NCBI RefSeq assembly: GCF_000282655.1
Contig: NZ_AKIV01000047.1
Location: forward strand, 18,117 to 82,116
Length of the DNA: 64,000 nucleotides
Source: Polaromonas sp. CF318
GTDB taxonomy: Bacteria > Pseudomonadota > Gammaproteobacteria > Burkholderiales > Burkholderiaceae_C
Direction: 5' to 3'
Shown in pieces: positions 9,701-16,669 of the stretch (position 1 is its first letter; the number at the start of each line of letters is the position of its first letter). Both the position numbers and the translations under genes were made by a program. The notes beneath the pieces were generated by a model. It was not told where the DNA came from. It was given only the letters and a program-made list of their open reading frames with translations, and made no database searches.

Positions 9701-10260
9701 TCGATCAGCCCGCCGCGCACCGCGTACTCGCCGGGGCTGACCACCTGCGTGACGTGGCTGTAGCCGGCCAGCGTGAGCTGGGCTTTCAGGCGCGTTTCGT
9801 CGAGCTTTTGCTTGACCTTGAAGTGGAAGGTGTAGCCGGCCAGGAAGCTGGGCGGCGCCAGGCGGTACAGCGCCGTGGTGGCCGGCACGATGACCACGTC
9901 GGCGCCGGTTTCCTTGTCGCGCTGCTGGATGCGCCACAGCGTGGCCAGGCGCTCGCTGATCAGGTCCTGGTGTGGCGAGAAGGTGTCATAGGGCAGGGTT
10001 TCCCAGTCGGGGAATAGCGCGCAGCGCAGGTCGGGCGCGAAGAAGGCGAGCTCGTCCATCAGGCGCTGGGCCGTGGTGGCGTCGGAGGTGACGATGGCGG
10101 TGAGCTTGCCGGCGGCCTTTTCGCGCGTGCCCAGGCGTGCCAGCAGCAGGGCATCGGCGGAACCGGCGGGCTGGGGCAGGGTGTAGCGTTTGCCGGAGGC
10201 GAGTGGGGGTAGCTGCATGAATCGGTGCGATGGTGAGGCTGGCCAGGTGGGTTCGGTCAA
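6730..10260 (-). CDS. mfd: Transcription-repair coupling factor
   Basis: Mfd (1176 aa; Escherichia coli Mfd is 1148) is a DNA translocase that removes stalled RNA polymerase and recruits UvrA. Domains in order: UvrB-like N-terminal region (about 10-350), connecting region, the CarD-like RNA-polymerase interaction domain beginning at LNVGDPVVHSAHGIGRYRG (about 490-570), the two-lobe helicase/translocase with Walker A CGDVGFGKTE and DEEHRFG box, the TRG motif region ending in HQLRGRVGRS, and the C-terminal autoinhibitory domain. The chosen start gives a 14-residue leader before MQLPPLASGK; an internal start at 10218 would suit the family equally well. It is divergent from ispD across a region holding an 11-bp inverted repeat. 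Confidence 0.97.
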   Translation of the reverse strand: MTEPTWPASPSHRFMQLPPLASGKRYTLPQPAGSADALLLARLGTREKAAGKLTAIVTSDATTAQRLMDELAFFAPDLRCALFPDWETLPYDTFSPHQDLISERLATLWRIQQRDKETGADVVIVPATTALYRLAPPSFLAGYTFHFKVKQKLDETRLKAQLTLAGYSHVTQVVSPGEYAVRGGLIDLFPMGSPVPYRVDLFDDEIDSIRTFDPDSQRSLYPVPEVRLLPGREFPMDDDARAKFRSRWRELLDGDPTKSRIYKDMGNGVATAGIEYYLPLFFEETATVFDYLGHDATVVLHGDLEPAFQRFWQDTKDRYRLVRDAPDRPALPPESLFLGTEQFYARANDYAQLAIRATVEDVADNAQFQKLGEMAVVRGAEDPLAKFKGHVRNTAHRVLVLAESEGRRESLLDFLRASSVSPPAFDSLADFQASDEKLGIATAALHTGFSWLEERIDLITETELFAAGATVRRRNKKQEQVSDVEALIKDLSELNVGDPVVHSAHGIGRYRGLINMDLGQGTNADGTPLLQEFLHLEYADKATLYVPVSQLHLISRYTGVSAEEAPLHKLGSGQWEKAKRKAAEQIRDSAAELLNIYARRAAREGHAFRYSPGDYETFANDFGFEETADQRAAIHAVIQDMISPRPMDRLVCGDVGFGKTEVALRAAFIAVTGGKQVALLAPTTLLAEQHYQTLVDRFAKWPVKIAEMSRFRSGKEISAAIKGLGDGTVDIVVGTHKLLSQDVKFERLGLLIIDEEHRFGVRHKEAMKAMRAEVDVLTLTATPIPRTLGMALEGLRDLSVIATAPQRRLAIKTFVRSENNGVIREAVLRELKRGGQVYFLHNEVETIQNRREKLEEILPEARIAVAHGQMPERELERVMKDFIAQRHNLLLCSTIIETGIDVPSANTIVMSRADRFGLAQLHQLRGRVGRSHHQAYAYLMVPDIEGLTKQASQRLEAIQQMEELGSGFYLAMHDLEIRGTGEVLGENQSGNMLEVGFQLYNEMLSEAVASLKAGREPDLLSPLSVTTEINLHAPALLPNDYCGDVHLRLSFYKKLATAKNTDQIDALLEEIVDRFGKLPAQAQTLIDVHRLRVIARPYGVVKVDAAPGAISITFKKDPPIDSMAIMQLIQKNRHIRLAGNDKLRIERELENPKDRAQLVRDVLRSLGQPTKEATPA

Positions 10261-10291
10261 TCAGGAATGAGAGAAATGATTCGGCAAAAGC

Positions 10292-10325
10292 CAGGCACCC
10301 CAAACCATCCGGAGTGGGGTGCCTG
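10292..10325. repeat. 11-bp perfect inverted repeat between mfd and ispD
   Basis: CAGGCACCCCA at 10292-10302 is matched exactly by TGGGGTGCCTG at 10315-10325, around a 12-base centre. It lies between divergent start codons, 32 bp before mfd and 39 bp before ispD, so as RNA it would be a strong hairpin in either 5' leader and as DNA an operator. It has no T-tract on either side, so it does not look like an intrinsic terminator. Confidence 0.6.
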
Positions 10326-10363
10326 CGTATTCGATATGTGATTTTAGAATCTATGATGAAGTT

Positions 10364-11095
10364 ATGACGACAAGCCCTGCCAATACCCGTCCTGAACCCC
10401 GTTTTTTTGTGCTGATCCCTTGTGCAGGGCAGGGAAGCCGGGCCGGAACGGCCAAAGCCAAGCAATACCAGCTGATTGACGGGCTGCCCATGGTGAGGCA
10501 CACCGTGCAAGCTTTCCGGGCGTTACCGGACACTTTTGCAGCCGTCTGGGTGGTGATTTCGCCGTCTGACGACGATTTTCTCGAGGTGTTTCCGGACTTC
10601 AACCAGGGCAATGAAGTCCTGCTGGTGGGCGGGGGCGCCACACGCGCGGCGACAGTGCTCAACGGCCTCAAAGCCATGGTGGAGCAGCCCGGCGGCGCGG
10701 CCCTGAGCGACTGGGTGCTGGTGCATGATGCCGCGCGTTGCCTGGTGACGCCTGAGCAGATCAAGGCCCTGATCAGGGAATGCCGCAACGATGCGGTGGG
10801 CGGCCTGCTGGCGCAAAAGCTGCCCGATACGCTGAAAACCGAGCGCGATGGCCGCGTGGCCTCCACCCTGGACCGCAGCGACAAATGGCTGGCGCAAACA
10901 CCGCAGATGTTTCGCATCGGGGCTTTGATCGACGCCTTGCAGAAGGCCGGGGATGCCGTCACCGACGAATCCAGCGCCATGGAGGCGGCAGGCCTTTCAC
11001 CCCGGCTGGTGAGCGGCAGCGCCCAGAACTTCAAGGTCACCTATCCGGAAGACTTCGCGCTGGCTGAAGCCATTTTTGAGCGGCGCAGGAAATAG
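10364..11095 (+). CDS. ispD: 2-C-methyl-D-erythritol 4-phosphate cytidylyltransferase
   Basis: Third step of the MEP isoprenoid pathway: MEP plus CTP gives CDP-methylerythritol. The 243-residue product begins with the nucleotidyltransferase signature PCAGQGSRAG (about 19-28) followed by KAKQYQ, whose basic residues contact CTP. VHDAARC in the middle supplies the metal-binding Asp, and KVTYPEDFALAE closes the fold. I place the start at ATG 10364. The frame is open back to a GTG at 10319, but that extension (MPAYSICDFRIYDEV) is not IspD-like and overlaps the hairpin. ispF follows after 58 bp on the same strand, a classic pairing, and dxr of the same pathway is 29 kb away. Confidence 0.96.
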   Translation: MTTSPANTRPEPRFFVLIPCAGQGSRAGTAKAKQYQLIDGLPMVRHTVQAFRALPDTFAAVWVVISPSDDDFLEVFPDFNQGNEVLLVGGGATRAATVLNGLKAMVEQPGGAALSDWVLVHDAARCLVTPEQIKALIRECRNDAVGGLLAQKLPDTLKTERDGRVASTLDRSDKWLAQTPQMFRIGALIDALQKAGDAVTDESSAMEAAGLSPRLVSGSAQNFKVTYPEDFALAEAIFERRRK

Positions 11096-11153
11096 CAGGT
11101 GAAATAGCCATGGCCGACCGCTCAACCCAACTCAACCCAAGCAAGGCTCCACG

Positions 11154-11636
11154 ATGACCGCCATGAATTTTCGAATCGGTGAAGGCTGGGACACGCACGC
11201 CCTGGTGCCCGGGCGCAAGCTCATCATCGGCGGGGTTGATATTCCCCACGCGGTGGGCCTGCTCGGCCATTCGGATGCCGATGTGCTGCTGCACGCGATC
11301 ACCGATGCGTTGCTGGGCGCTGCGGCGCTGGGCGATATCGGCTCGCATTTTCCGGATACCGATGCGCGCTTCAAGGGCGCGGATTCGTCGGTGCTGCTCG
11401 CCGAAGTGGGCCGTTTGCTGAAAGAGCGCGGCCACAGCATCGCCAACATCGACAGCACGGTGATTGCCCAGGCGCCCAAGCTGGCCCCCTACATCGCGGC
11501 CATGCGGGCCAACATCTCCAAGACCCTGGGGCTGGACGTGGGGCAAGTGAACGTGAAGGCCAAGACGGCGGAAAAGCTGGGCCCGGTCGGCCAGGGCCTC
11601 AGCATGGAAGCCCACGCCGTGGTGCTGCTTTACTGA
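11154..11636 (+). CDS. ispF: 2-C-methyl-D-erythritol 2,4-cyclodiphosphate synthase
   Basis: Fifth MEP-pathway enzyme, cyclising CDP-methylerythritol 2-phosphate and releasing CMP; works as a trimer with Zn and a divalent metal. The 160-residue sequence has the metal ligands D13 and H15 in GWDTHAL and H47 in DVLLHAI, each five residues later than in E. coli IspF. The conserved [15 protein letters not shown] and EKLGPVGQG motifs are also present. Start at ATG 11154; a second ATG three codons on is possible. It ends 5 bp from the convergent sensor kinase gene. Confidence 0.97.
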   Translation: MTAMNFRIGEGWDTHALVPGRKLIIGGVDIPHAVGLLGHSDADVLLHAITDALLGAAALGDIGSHFPDTDARFKGADSSVLLAEVGRLLKERGHSIANIDSTVIAQAPKLAPYIAAMRANISKTLGLDVGQVNVKAKTAEKLGPVGQGLSMEAHAVVLLY

Positions 11637-11640
11637 GAGC

Positions 11641-13017
11641 CTAGCTCCGGCGCAGCTTGATGTGCGCGGCCAGGCCGCCCGAACCGGTGTTGGCCAGGCC
11701 GAACACGCCGCCCATGCGGTGAATGGTTTTTTCCACGATCGCCAGGCCCAGGCCGGCGCCGGTGGCGGCCGTGCGGGCGGCATCGCCGCGGAAGAACGGC
11801 CGCGTGAGTTTTGAGAGGGTCTCGGGCGCCACGCCCATGCCGTGGTCGCGCACCTTGATCAGCACCCACTGGTCGCGGGCCTTGGCGGCGATGTCGACCA
11901 GTGCAATGCCGGTTTCCGGTGTCTTGCCGTAGCGCCTGGCGTTTTCCAGCAGGTTGGCGATCACGCGGGACAGCTCGACCTCGTCGGCCAGCACCGCCAT
12001 GTCGTCCGGAATGGCGACGGTCACGCGCATGTCCTCGTAGTCGGCCACGGCATAGACCGCGGCATCGACCACTGCATTGAGCGACACGCGCTCCAACCGC
12101 GGCGGCTCGGGCCGGGCGTAATCGAGGAATTTGTCGATGATGGCGTCCAGCTGGGTGATATCGGCCGCCATGTGTTCGCGTGCGTCGGCATCGGTGACGC
12201 TCATCTCGGTTTCCAGGCGCAGGCGCGCCAGCGGCGTGCGCAGGTCGTGCGAAATGCCGGCCAGCATGATGACCCGGTCCTGCTCGATCTTGGAGAGCTG
12301 CTCGGCCATGCGGTTAAAGCCGATGTTGACTTCGCGGATTTCGCTGGTGGCGACTTTCTCGTCGAGCAGGCTGGCGTCGAAATCGCCGTCGCGCATGCGG
12401 CTGGCCGCGAAGGACAGCTGCTTGAGCGGCCGGTTGATCAGCCGGGCGATAAAGGCCGCTCCCGCCAGCGACAGCACGGCCGCCGTGATCAGCCAGATGA
12501 CCCAGGTGCTGTTGCGCGACGGGCCTATCTTGGACGGGTCGGTGAGCAGCCAGTAGGAATCGCCGTCGATGGCAAAGCCCACCCACAGGCCCTTCTGGCC
12601 GTTCACGCTGCTGGCCACGACGGTGCCGTTGCCCAGCCGGGCCCTGAGCTCTTCGGCGGTGCGCTCGCCGAGCTCGTCGCTCTCGAACAGCTCGAACTTG
12701 TCCTTGGGTTCGCGCGGCGTGATGCGCACACGCTCCTCGTCGGCCAGGGTCTTGATCAGCGAGACGCGGGCGATGGCGTCGGAATAGCGCAGCGCGGCCC
12801 GGCTCAGGTTGACGAGGGAGGCCAGCTGCTGCGCGCTCTGGATGGCGCGCGGCTCGGATTCAAGCGCACGGAAGGTCTGCAGCCAGGCCACGATGGAGCC
12901 GAACAGCAGCAGGGACAAAAAGAAAAATGTCCGCCAGAACAGGCTGAAGCCGCGCCGCGGGCGCATCTCCAGCGGTGCCGGGGCGGTTTCAAGGGGGGCC
13001 GGGTTGGTGGCGTCCAT
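11641..13017 (-). CDS. envZ: EnvZ-type sensor histidine kinase
   Basis: Inner-membrane sensor kinase (458 aa from ATG 13017; the frame opens at a TTG at 13053, but the ATG fits the family better). Layout: cytoplasmic N-tail, membrane segment about 26-46, periplasmic sensor about 47-170, second membrane segment about 171-192, HAMP about 192-245, HisKA with phosphoacceptor H257 in AGISHDLRTPLARL, and a HATPase domain ending with DHGMG and GAGLGLAIVEK. It is downstream of the OmpR-type regulator on the same strand, and the pair is likely co-transcribed although 208 bp holding a dispersed repeat separate them. The pair resembles EnvZ/OmpR (Bordetella RisS/RisA). The stimulus cannot be told from sequence. 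Confidence 0.9.
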   Translation of the reverse strand: MDATNPAPLETAPAPLEMRPRRGFSLFWRTFFFLSLLLFGSIVAWLQTFRALESEPRAIQSAQQLASLVNLSRAALRYSDAIARVSLIKTLADEERVRITPREPKDKFELFESDELGERTAEELRARLGNGTVVASSVNGQKGLWVGFAIDGDSYWLLTDPSKIGPSRNSTWVIWLITAAVLSLAGAAFIARLINRPLKQLSFAASRMRDGDFDASLLDEKVATSEIREVNIGFNRMAEQLSKIEQDRVIMLAGISHDLRTPLARLRLETEMSVTDADAREHMAADITQLDAIIDKFLDYARPEPPRLERVSLNAVVDAAVYAVADYEDMRVTVAIPDDMAVLADEVELSRVIANLLENARRYGKTPETGIALVDIAAKARDQWVLIKVRDHGMGVAPETLSKLTRPFFRGDAARTAATGAGLGLAIVEKTIHRMGGVFGLANTGSGGLAAHIKLRRS

Positions 13018-13140
13018 AGGAGTCTGGTATGTGCCTGGAGATCGGGCGTGCAATGGACGTTAGCACGATACGCGGGCCGGGCGGCAACAGGGCTGTTGCA
13101 GCCTGTTTGTGCCCGCTGGAATTATTCTTCAATCCAGCAT

Positions 13141-13227
13141 GAGCCGCGGAACTGGCTTTGCCAGGCCGCAGGCGGGCGGCCCCCTCGGGGGGCAGGAAGC
13201 TACACGAAGTGAGCGACCGTGGGGGCT
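13141..13227 (+). repeat. Dispersed multi-hairpin repeat, copy A
   Basis: About 87 bp lying between ompR and envZ, closely matching copies at 24712-24798, 50222-50310 and (reverse) 55484-55560. It contains three successive small inverted repeats: CTGGC-TTT-GCCAG (13152-13164), a CCCCC/GGGGG hairpin (13180-13192), and CAC-GAA-GTG, ending in CGTGGGGGC. The last two bases are part of the reverse-strand stop codon of ompR. The first hairpin differs from the other copies by a compensated pair (C-G to T-A). Confidence 0.85.
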
Positions 13228-13963
13228 AGTTAGTGCCGTCCGGCACGAACACGTAGCCTATGCCCCAGACCGTCTGGATGTAGCGGGGCACCGCCGCATC
13301 GACCTCGATCAGCTTGCGCAGGCGCGAGACCTGCACGTCCAGGCTGCGGTCAAAAGGCTCGAACTCGCGGCCGCGCGCCAGCTGTGCCAGTTTTTCACGG
13401 GACAGCGGCTGGCGCGGATGCCGCACCAGGGTTTTGAGCATGGCGAACTCGCCGGTGGTCAGCGGCAGTTCCTCGCCGTTCTTGTGCAGGGTCCGCAGGC
13501 CCATGTCGAAGGAGAAGGGGCCGAAGGTGATGACCTCCTGGTCGCTGGATGGCGCGCCGGGCACTTCGGCGGTGGGACGGCGGCGCAGCACGGCGTGGAT
13601 TCGGGCCAGCAGCTCACGGGGATTGAAGGGCTTGGCAAGGTAGTCGTCGGCACCGACTTCCAGGCCGACGATGCGGTCCACGTCTTCGCCCTTGGCGGTC
13701 AGCATGATGATGGGGGTGCGGTCGTTGGCGGCGCGCAACCGGCGGCAGATGGACAGGCCGTCTTCGCCGGGCATCATCAGGTCCAGGACGATCAGGTCGA
13801 CGGCGTCCCGCAGCATGATGCGGTTCAGGGCCTTGCTGTCTTCGGCCAGGATGACTTCGAAACCCTCCTGGGCGAGGTAGCGGCGCAACAGGTCGCGGAT
13901 GCGGGCATCGTCGTCAAGGATCAGGATTTTGTCGGCACGGGCGTTAGGTTGGGCTTGGGTCAT
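13226..13963 (-). CDS. ompR: OmpR-family response regulator
   Basis: DNA-binding response regulator of 245 residues. Receiver domain: acidic pair in LILDDDARIRD, phospho-acceptor D61 in VLDLMMPGEDG, and Lys in DDYLAKPFNPRE. C-terminal winged-helix domain: LTTGEFAMLKTLVRHP through RYIQTVWGIGYVF. Start at ATG 13963; the frame remains open to about 14041, but the extra residues lie in a palindromic non-coding region and are not family-like. Partner of the downstream kinase. The stop codon is formed at the edge of dispersed repeat copy A. Upstream, paired TGTAAC-type half-sites suggest autoregulation. Confidence 0.93.
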   Translation of the reverse strand: MTQAQPNARADKILILDDDARIRDLLRRYLAQEGFEVILAEDSKALNRIMLRDAVDLIVLDLMMPGEDGLSICRRLRAANDRTPIIMLTAKGEDVDRIVGLEVGADDYLAKPFNPRELLARIHAVLRRRPTAEVPGAPSSDQEVITFGPFSFDMGLRTLHKNGEELPLTTGEFAMLKTLVRHPRQPLSREKLAQLARGREFEPFDRSLDVQVSRLRKLIEVDAAVPRYIQTVWGIGYVFVPDGTN

Positions 13964-14351
13964 AGTCGTCTGGTAATTTGTAACAGAGCCATTTTGAAGG
14001 CTGAAAACACGAGATGTCTCGTTTTTCAGTCGCTTTGACACACTGTTACAAAAGTTGCGGCGATGTGCAACTGTGAGCGTGAGCGCAGGCCTTGTTGTGG
14101 CAATGCTCCTACAGGGATCGTCAAAATCACATGCAAAAATGGGCGGCCGCTTCTGCGCACCTGTTGCTGCAGTGCGTTACCTGCCGTAAACAGAAACCGG
14201 CCGGGCCCGAAACGGGCATCGGCCGCCGTCACCTTGGGGTCTGAATGACTTGCAAAAGCCACAAAAAGCGCGCCAACCCTGACGAATGTTTATGGCTTCT
14301 TTTTCTCTTTTTTCGGCCCGGCGCCGAGAACACCCCCGAAAGGCTTTTCCG
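13964..14351. promoter_or_regulatory. 388-bp divergent intergenic region with concentric nested inverted repeats
   Basis: Region between ompR (leftward) and the SIMPL-domain gene (rightward). An outer perfect 10-bp inverted repeat, TTTGTAACAG (13977-13986) and CTGTTACAAA (14043-14052), surrounds an inner one: CTGAAAA (14001-14007), ACGAGA-TG-TCTCGT (14009-14022) and TTTTCAG (14023-14029). Both share a centre near 14015. A further repeat, AGTTGC (14053-14058)/GCAACT (14067-14072), follows. TGTAACA-like half-sites resemble OmpR-type targets, so autoregulation by OmpR is plausible. From 14073 to 14351 I see no gene or clear promoter. Confidence 0.55.
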
Positions 14352-15065
14352 ATGCGAACTCCCACCCTGATCGCCGCGTGCGCCCTGTTTGCCGGCGCCG
14401 CGCTGGCCTCCAGCGCCATGGCCCAGACCATGCCGCATGAAACCCTGCAGAACGTGGCCCAGCTGTCGGCCAGCGGTTCCGTCGAGGTGCAGCAGGACCT
14501 GCTGTCGATTTCCCTGAGCACCACGCGCGACGGCAGCGACGCCGGCGTCGTGCAGACCCAGCTCAAGCAGGCCCTGGACACTGCGCTCACGCAGGCCAAG
14601 CAGGCGGCCGCGCCGGGCCAGATGGATGTGCGCACCGGCAACTTCAGCCTCTACCCGCGCTACGGCAAGGACGGCAAGATCAACGGCTGGCAGGGTTCGA
14701 CCGAACTGGTGCTCGAAGGCAAGGACTTTCCACGCATCACCGGAACGGCAGGCAAGATCCAGACCCTCACCATGAGCAATGTGAGTTTTGCCCTGAGCCG
14801 CGAGCAGCGCGCCAGGGTCGAGGGCGAAGCCCAGGCCCAGGCGATAGAGCGCTTCAAGGCCAAGGCCGGCGAAATCGCGCGCAGCTTCGGGTTTTCCAGC
14901 TACAGCCTGCGCGAGGTCTCCATCAACGCCAACGACCAGGGCAGCCCGCCGCGTCCGCGCATGCTGGCGATGGCCAAGTCGGAAATGGCCGATGCATCCA
15001 TCCCCGTGGAGGCTGGCAAAAGCACGGTGCTGGTCAATGTGTCGGGTTCTGTACAGATGAAGTGA
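14352..15065 (+). CDS. SIMPL (DUF541) domain protein, periplasmic
   Basis: A 237-residue exported protein of the SIMPL/DUF541 family (relatives: E. coli YggE, Brucella BP26), whose members are linked to oxidative-stress tolerance but have no firm molecular role. Start at ATG 14352, which gives a clean signal peptide (MRTPTLIAACALFAGAALAS, predicted cut after AMA at about residue 24). The frame opens upstream at 14286 but that leader is not signal-like. The mature part shows SASGSVEVQQDLLSISL and a C-terminal valine-rich strand, VLVNVSGSVQMK, both typical of SIMPL. It is divergent from ompR and convergent with the PACE transporter gene, whose end is 28 bp away. Confidence 0.88.
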   Translation: MRTPTLIAACALFAGAALASSAMAQTMPHETLQNVAQLSASGSVEVQQDLLSISLSTTRDGSDAGVVQTQLKQALDTALTQAKQAAAPGQMDVRTGNFSLYPRYGKDGKINGWQGSTELVLEGKDFPRITGTAGKIQTLTMSNVSFALSREQRARVEGEAQAQAIERFKAKAGEIARSFGFSSYSLREVSINANDQGSPPRPRMLAMAKSEMADASIPVEAGKSTVLVNVSGSVQMK

Positions 15066-15093
15066 TGAAGCGGGGCGGGCTGCCCCGGCCCGC

Positions 15094-15612
15094 TCAGGCC
15101 GCCGAGGCGCAGGCTTGCTGCTTGCGGCGGCGATGGCGGGCGACAACCTTGGCGCGCAGGTAGTCGTAAGCCCAGTTGAAGCAGAAGGTGTAGGGCAGGA
15201 AGAACAGCACGATGGCGATGTCGAGCACAAAGGCTTCCCAGAGGCCTATGTCCAGCCACCAGGCGGCCAGCGGCACCACCGCGATGATCAAGCCGATTTC
15301 AAACAGCACGGCATGCACGGCACGCGCCGCCAGGGTGCGTTCAAAGCCCATGCGGCGTTGCGCCCGGTCGAACAGGGCGTTGAACAGCATATTCCAGCTC
15401 ATGGCCATCAGCGAAACCATCAGGGTCAGCAGGCCCATGTGCGCCAGCGAATAGCCGAGCAGCCAGGCGCCCAGGGGCGCGCAGAGGGCGATGGCCAGGA
15501 CTTCAAACCCGAGGGCGTGGAAAAAACGTTCTTTGAGGGATTTCTGCAGGCTCACGATGCACTTCACTTTCTGACGGTTTCGGGGCCCCTCGGCATGGAT
15601 GCTGGGTGCCAT
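15094..15612 (-). CDS. PACE-family multidrug efflux transporter (AceI-like)
   Basis: Small inner-membrane proton-coupled efflux protein built of two tandem bacterial transmembrane pair domains. First pair: KERFFHALGFEVLAIALCAP with the conserved Glu of TM1, then WNMLFNALFDR. Second pair: RAVHAVLFEIGLIIAVVP, then YTFCFNWAYDYLR. Four membrane helices. AceI of Acinetobacter exports chlorhexidine and short diamines; the substrate here is not known. The 172-residue frame has a non-family N-terminal tail, and GTG codons at residues 16 and 20 would give 157 or 153 residues, nearer the usual length of about 145-150. Divergent from a LysR regulator 73 bp away, the arrangement seen for AceI/AceR. Confidence 0.9.
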   Translation of the reverse strand: MAPSIHAEGPRNRQKVKCIVSLQKSLKERFFHALGFEVLAIALCAPLGAWLLGYSLAHMGLLTLMVSLMAMSWNMLFNALFDRAQRRMGFERTLAARAVHAVLFEIGLIIAVVPLAAWWLDIGLWEAFVLDIAIVLFFLPYTFCFNWAYDYLRAKVVARHRRRKQQACASAA

Positions 15613-15627
15613 GAGGGTATTTTTATC

Positions 15628-15659
15628 GTTATTTCGAATAGATTAAAATCAATAACTAT
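15628..15659. promoter_or_regulatory. Candidate LysR operator between PACE transporter and regulator genes
   Basis: The 73-bp divergent intergenic stretch is AT-rich. It holds GTTATT (15628-15633)/AATAAC (15651-15656) and, nested in register, ATAG (15638-15641)/CTAT (15656-15659). Interrupted dyads of this size are typical of LysR-type binding sites. Seen in sequence; binding is inference. Confidence 0.45.
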
Positions 15660-15685
15660 CGTAAAAATAGATAAAAGGCCGCCCT

Positions 15686-16597
15686 ATGCGCCACTCCCCG
15701 GAAGCCCTGACCGCTTTTGCCGAGGCCGCCACGCTGGGCTCGTTTTCGGCCGCGGCGCGCAAGCTGGGCAAAAGCCAATCGACGGTCAGCAGCGCCATCG
15801 CCAACCTGGAAATCGACCTCGGCATCACGCTGTTTGACCGCAGCAGCCGCAAGCCGGCCCTGACGGAGAACGGCAGGGTCATGCTGGGCAAGGTGCAGGA
15901 GATCCTGGCGGCCAGCGACCGGCTGGACCGCGCCGCCGGCCAGTTGGGCGGCGGCATGGAGCCCAAGCTCAGCGTGGTCTGGTCCGACACCTACCAGTCC
16001 GACCGGTTCGAGGAAATGCTGCTGGCGTTTGAGCAGCGCTTTCCGGACCTGGAGTTCGAATGCCTGATTGCCGAACACGGCGACCTGGTATCGCTGGTGC
16101 AGACCGGCCGGGCGCACATAGGCGTGGTGGCCGCGCAAAACGCCTACCCGCCGGACATCGGCTCGGCCACCATTGCCGAGCAGTCTGAAATCACGCTGTT
16201 TGTGGCCACGGCTCACCCGCTGGCCGGCATGAAGGACATCACGCCCGAATTGTTGGCCGGCTTCAGGGAGCTGCGGCTGGATACTTATATAGAGGGAGAG
16301 CAGGGCGCCCAGGGCCTGCCCCAGTCACGCCGCGCCTGGTCGGCGCCGAGCTACCTCATGCTGATGGAAATGGCGGTGCTGGGTTTTGGCTGGGCGGCGA
16401 TTCCGCGCTGGATGGTGACGCGTTTTGCCACCGGCAAATTGAGCGAGCTCGATGCGCGCGGCTGGCCGCGGCGCGTGCCGGTGGATGCCGTGTGGTCGCG
16501 CCAGCGTTCCCTGGGCCGCGCCGGCACCTGGTTGCTGCAGGAAATGCTGGCGCCTGCCGGGCCCGGAAATCCGTCGGCGATCCCGGGCGGAATGTGA
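15686..16597 (+). CDS. LysR-family transcriptional regulator
   Basis: A 303-residue LTTR. The N-terminal winged helix-turn-helix (about 4-63) includes AAARKLGKSQSTVSSAIANL and LFDRSSRKPALTENG, followed by a linker helix and a substrate-binding domain from about residue 92. Its position, divergent from the PACE efflux gene with a dyad between them, suggests it controls that transporter and itself, by analogy with AceR/AceI. The effector is unknown, though a biocide or diamine is the obvious guess. The gene ends just before a terminator for the opposite strand. Confidence 0.92.
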   Translation: MRHSPEALTAFAEAATLGSFSAAARKLGKSQSTVSSAIANLEIDLGITLFDRSSRKPALTENGRVMLGKVQEILAASDRLDRAAGQLGGGMEPKLSVVWSDTYQSDRFEEMLLAFEQRFPDLEFECLIAEHGDLVSLVQTGRAHIGVVAAQNAYPPDIGSATIAEQSEITLFVATAHPLAGMKDITPELLAGFRELRLDTYIEGEQGAQGLPQSRRAWSAPSYLMLMEMAVLGFGWAAIPRWMVTRFATGKLSELDARGWPRRVPVDAVWSRQRSLGRAGTWLLQEMLAPAGPGNPSAIPGGM

Positions 16598-16615
16598 AAA
16601 AACCCGCAGCCGGGT
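16597..16615 (-). terminator. Intrinsic terminator of the beta-barrel protein gene
   Basis: On the minus strand, ACCCG-GCTG-CGGGT (16615-16602) runs straight into a T-run (16601-16597). It is 55 bp past the stop of the beta-barrel gene. A second GC hairpin, CGGGCGC/GCGCCCG at 16637-16657, lies between but has no T-run. Confidence 0.6.
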
Positions 16616-16669
16616 CGGGCATGCGGGCGGTGGCGACGGGCGCAGCAAGCGCGCCCGCATCGGGGACGG

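Noticed and set aside
13141..13227. Repeat copies as an insertion sequence or remnant
   Set aside because: Each copy is under 100 bp, has no coding frame and no visible target-site duplication; a REP/MITE-like element is the safer description.
16637..16657. GC-rich hairpin CGGGCGC/GCGCCCG as a terminator
   Set aside because: No T-run on either side; the hairpin at 16602-16615 with its T-run is the better terminator for the beta-barrel gene.
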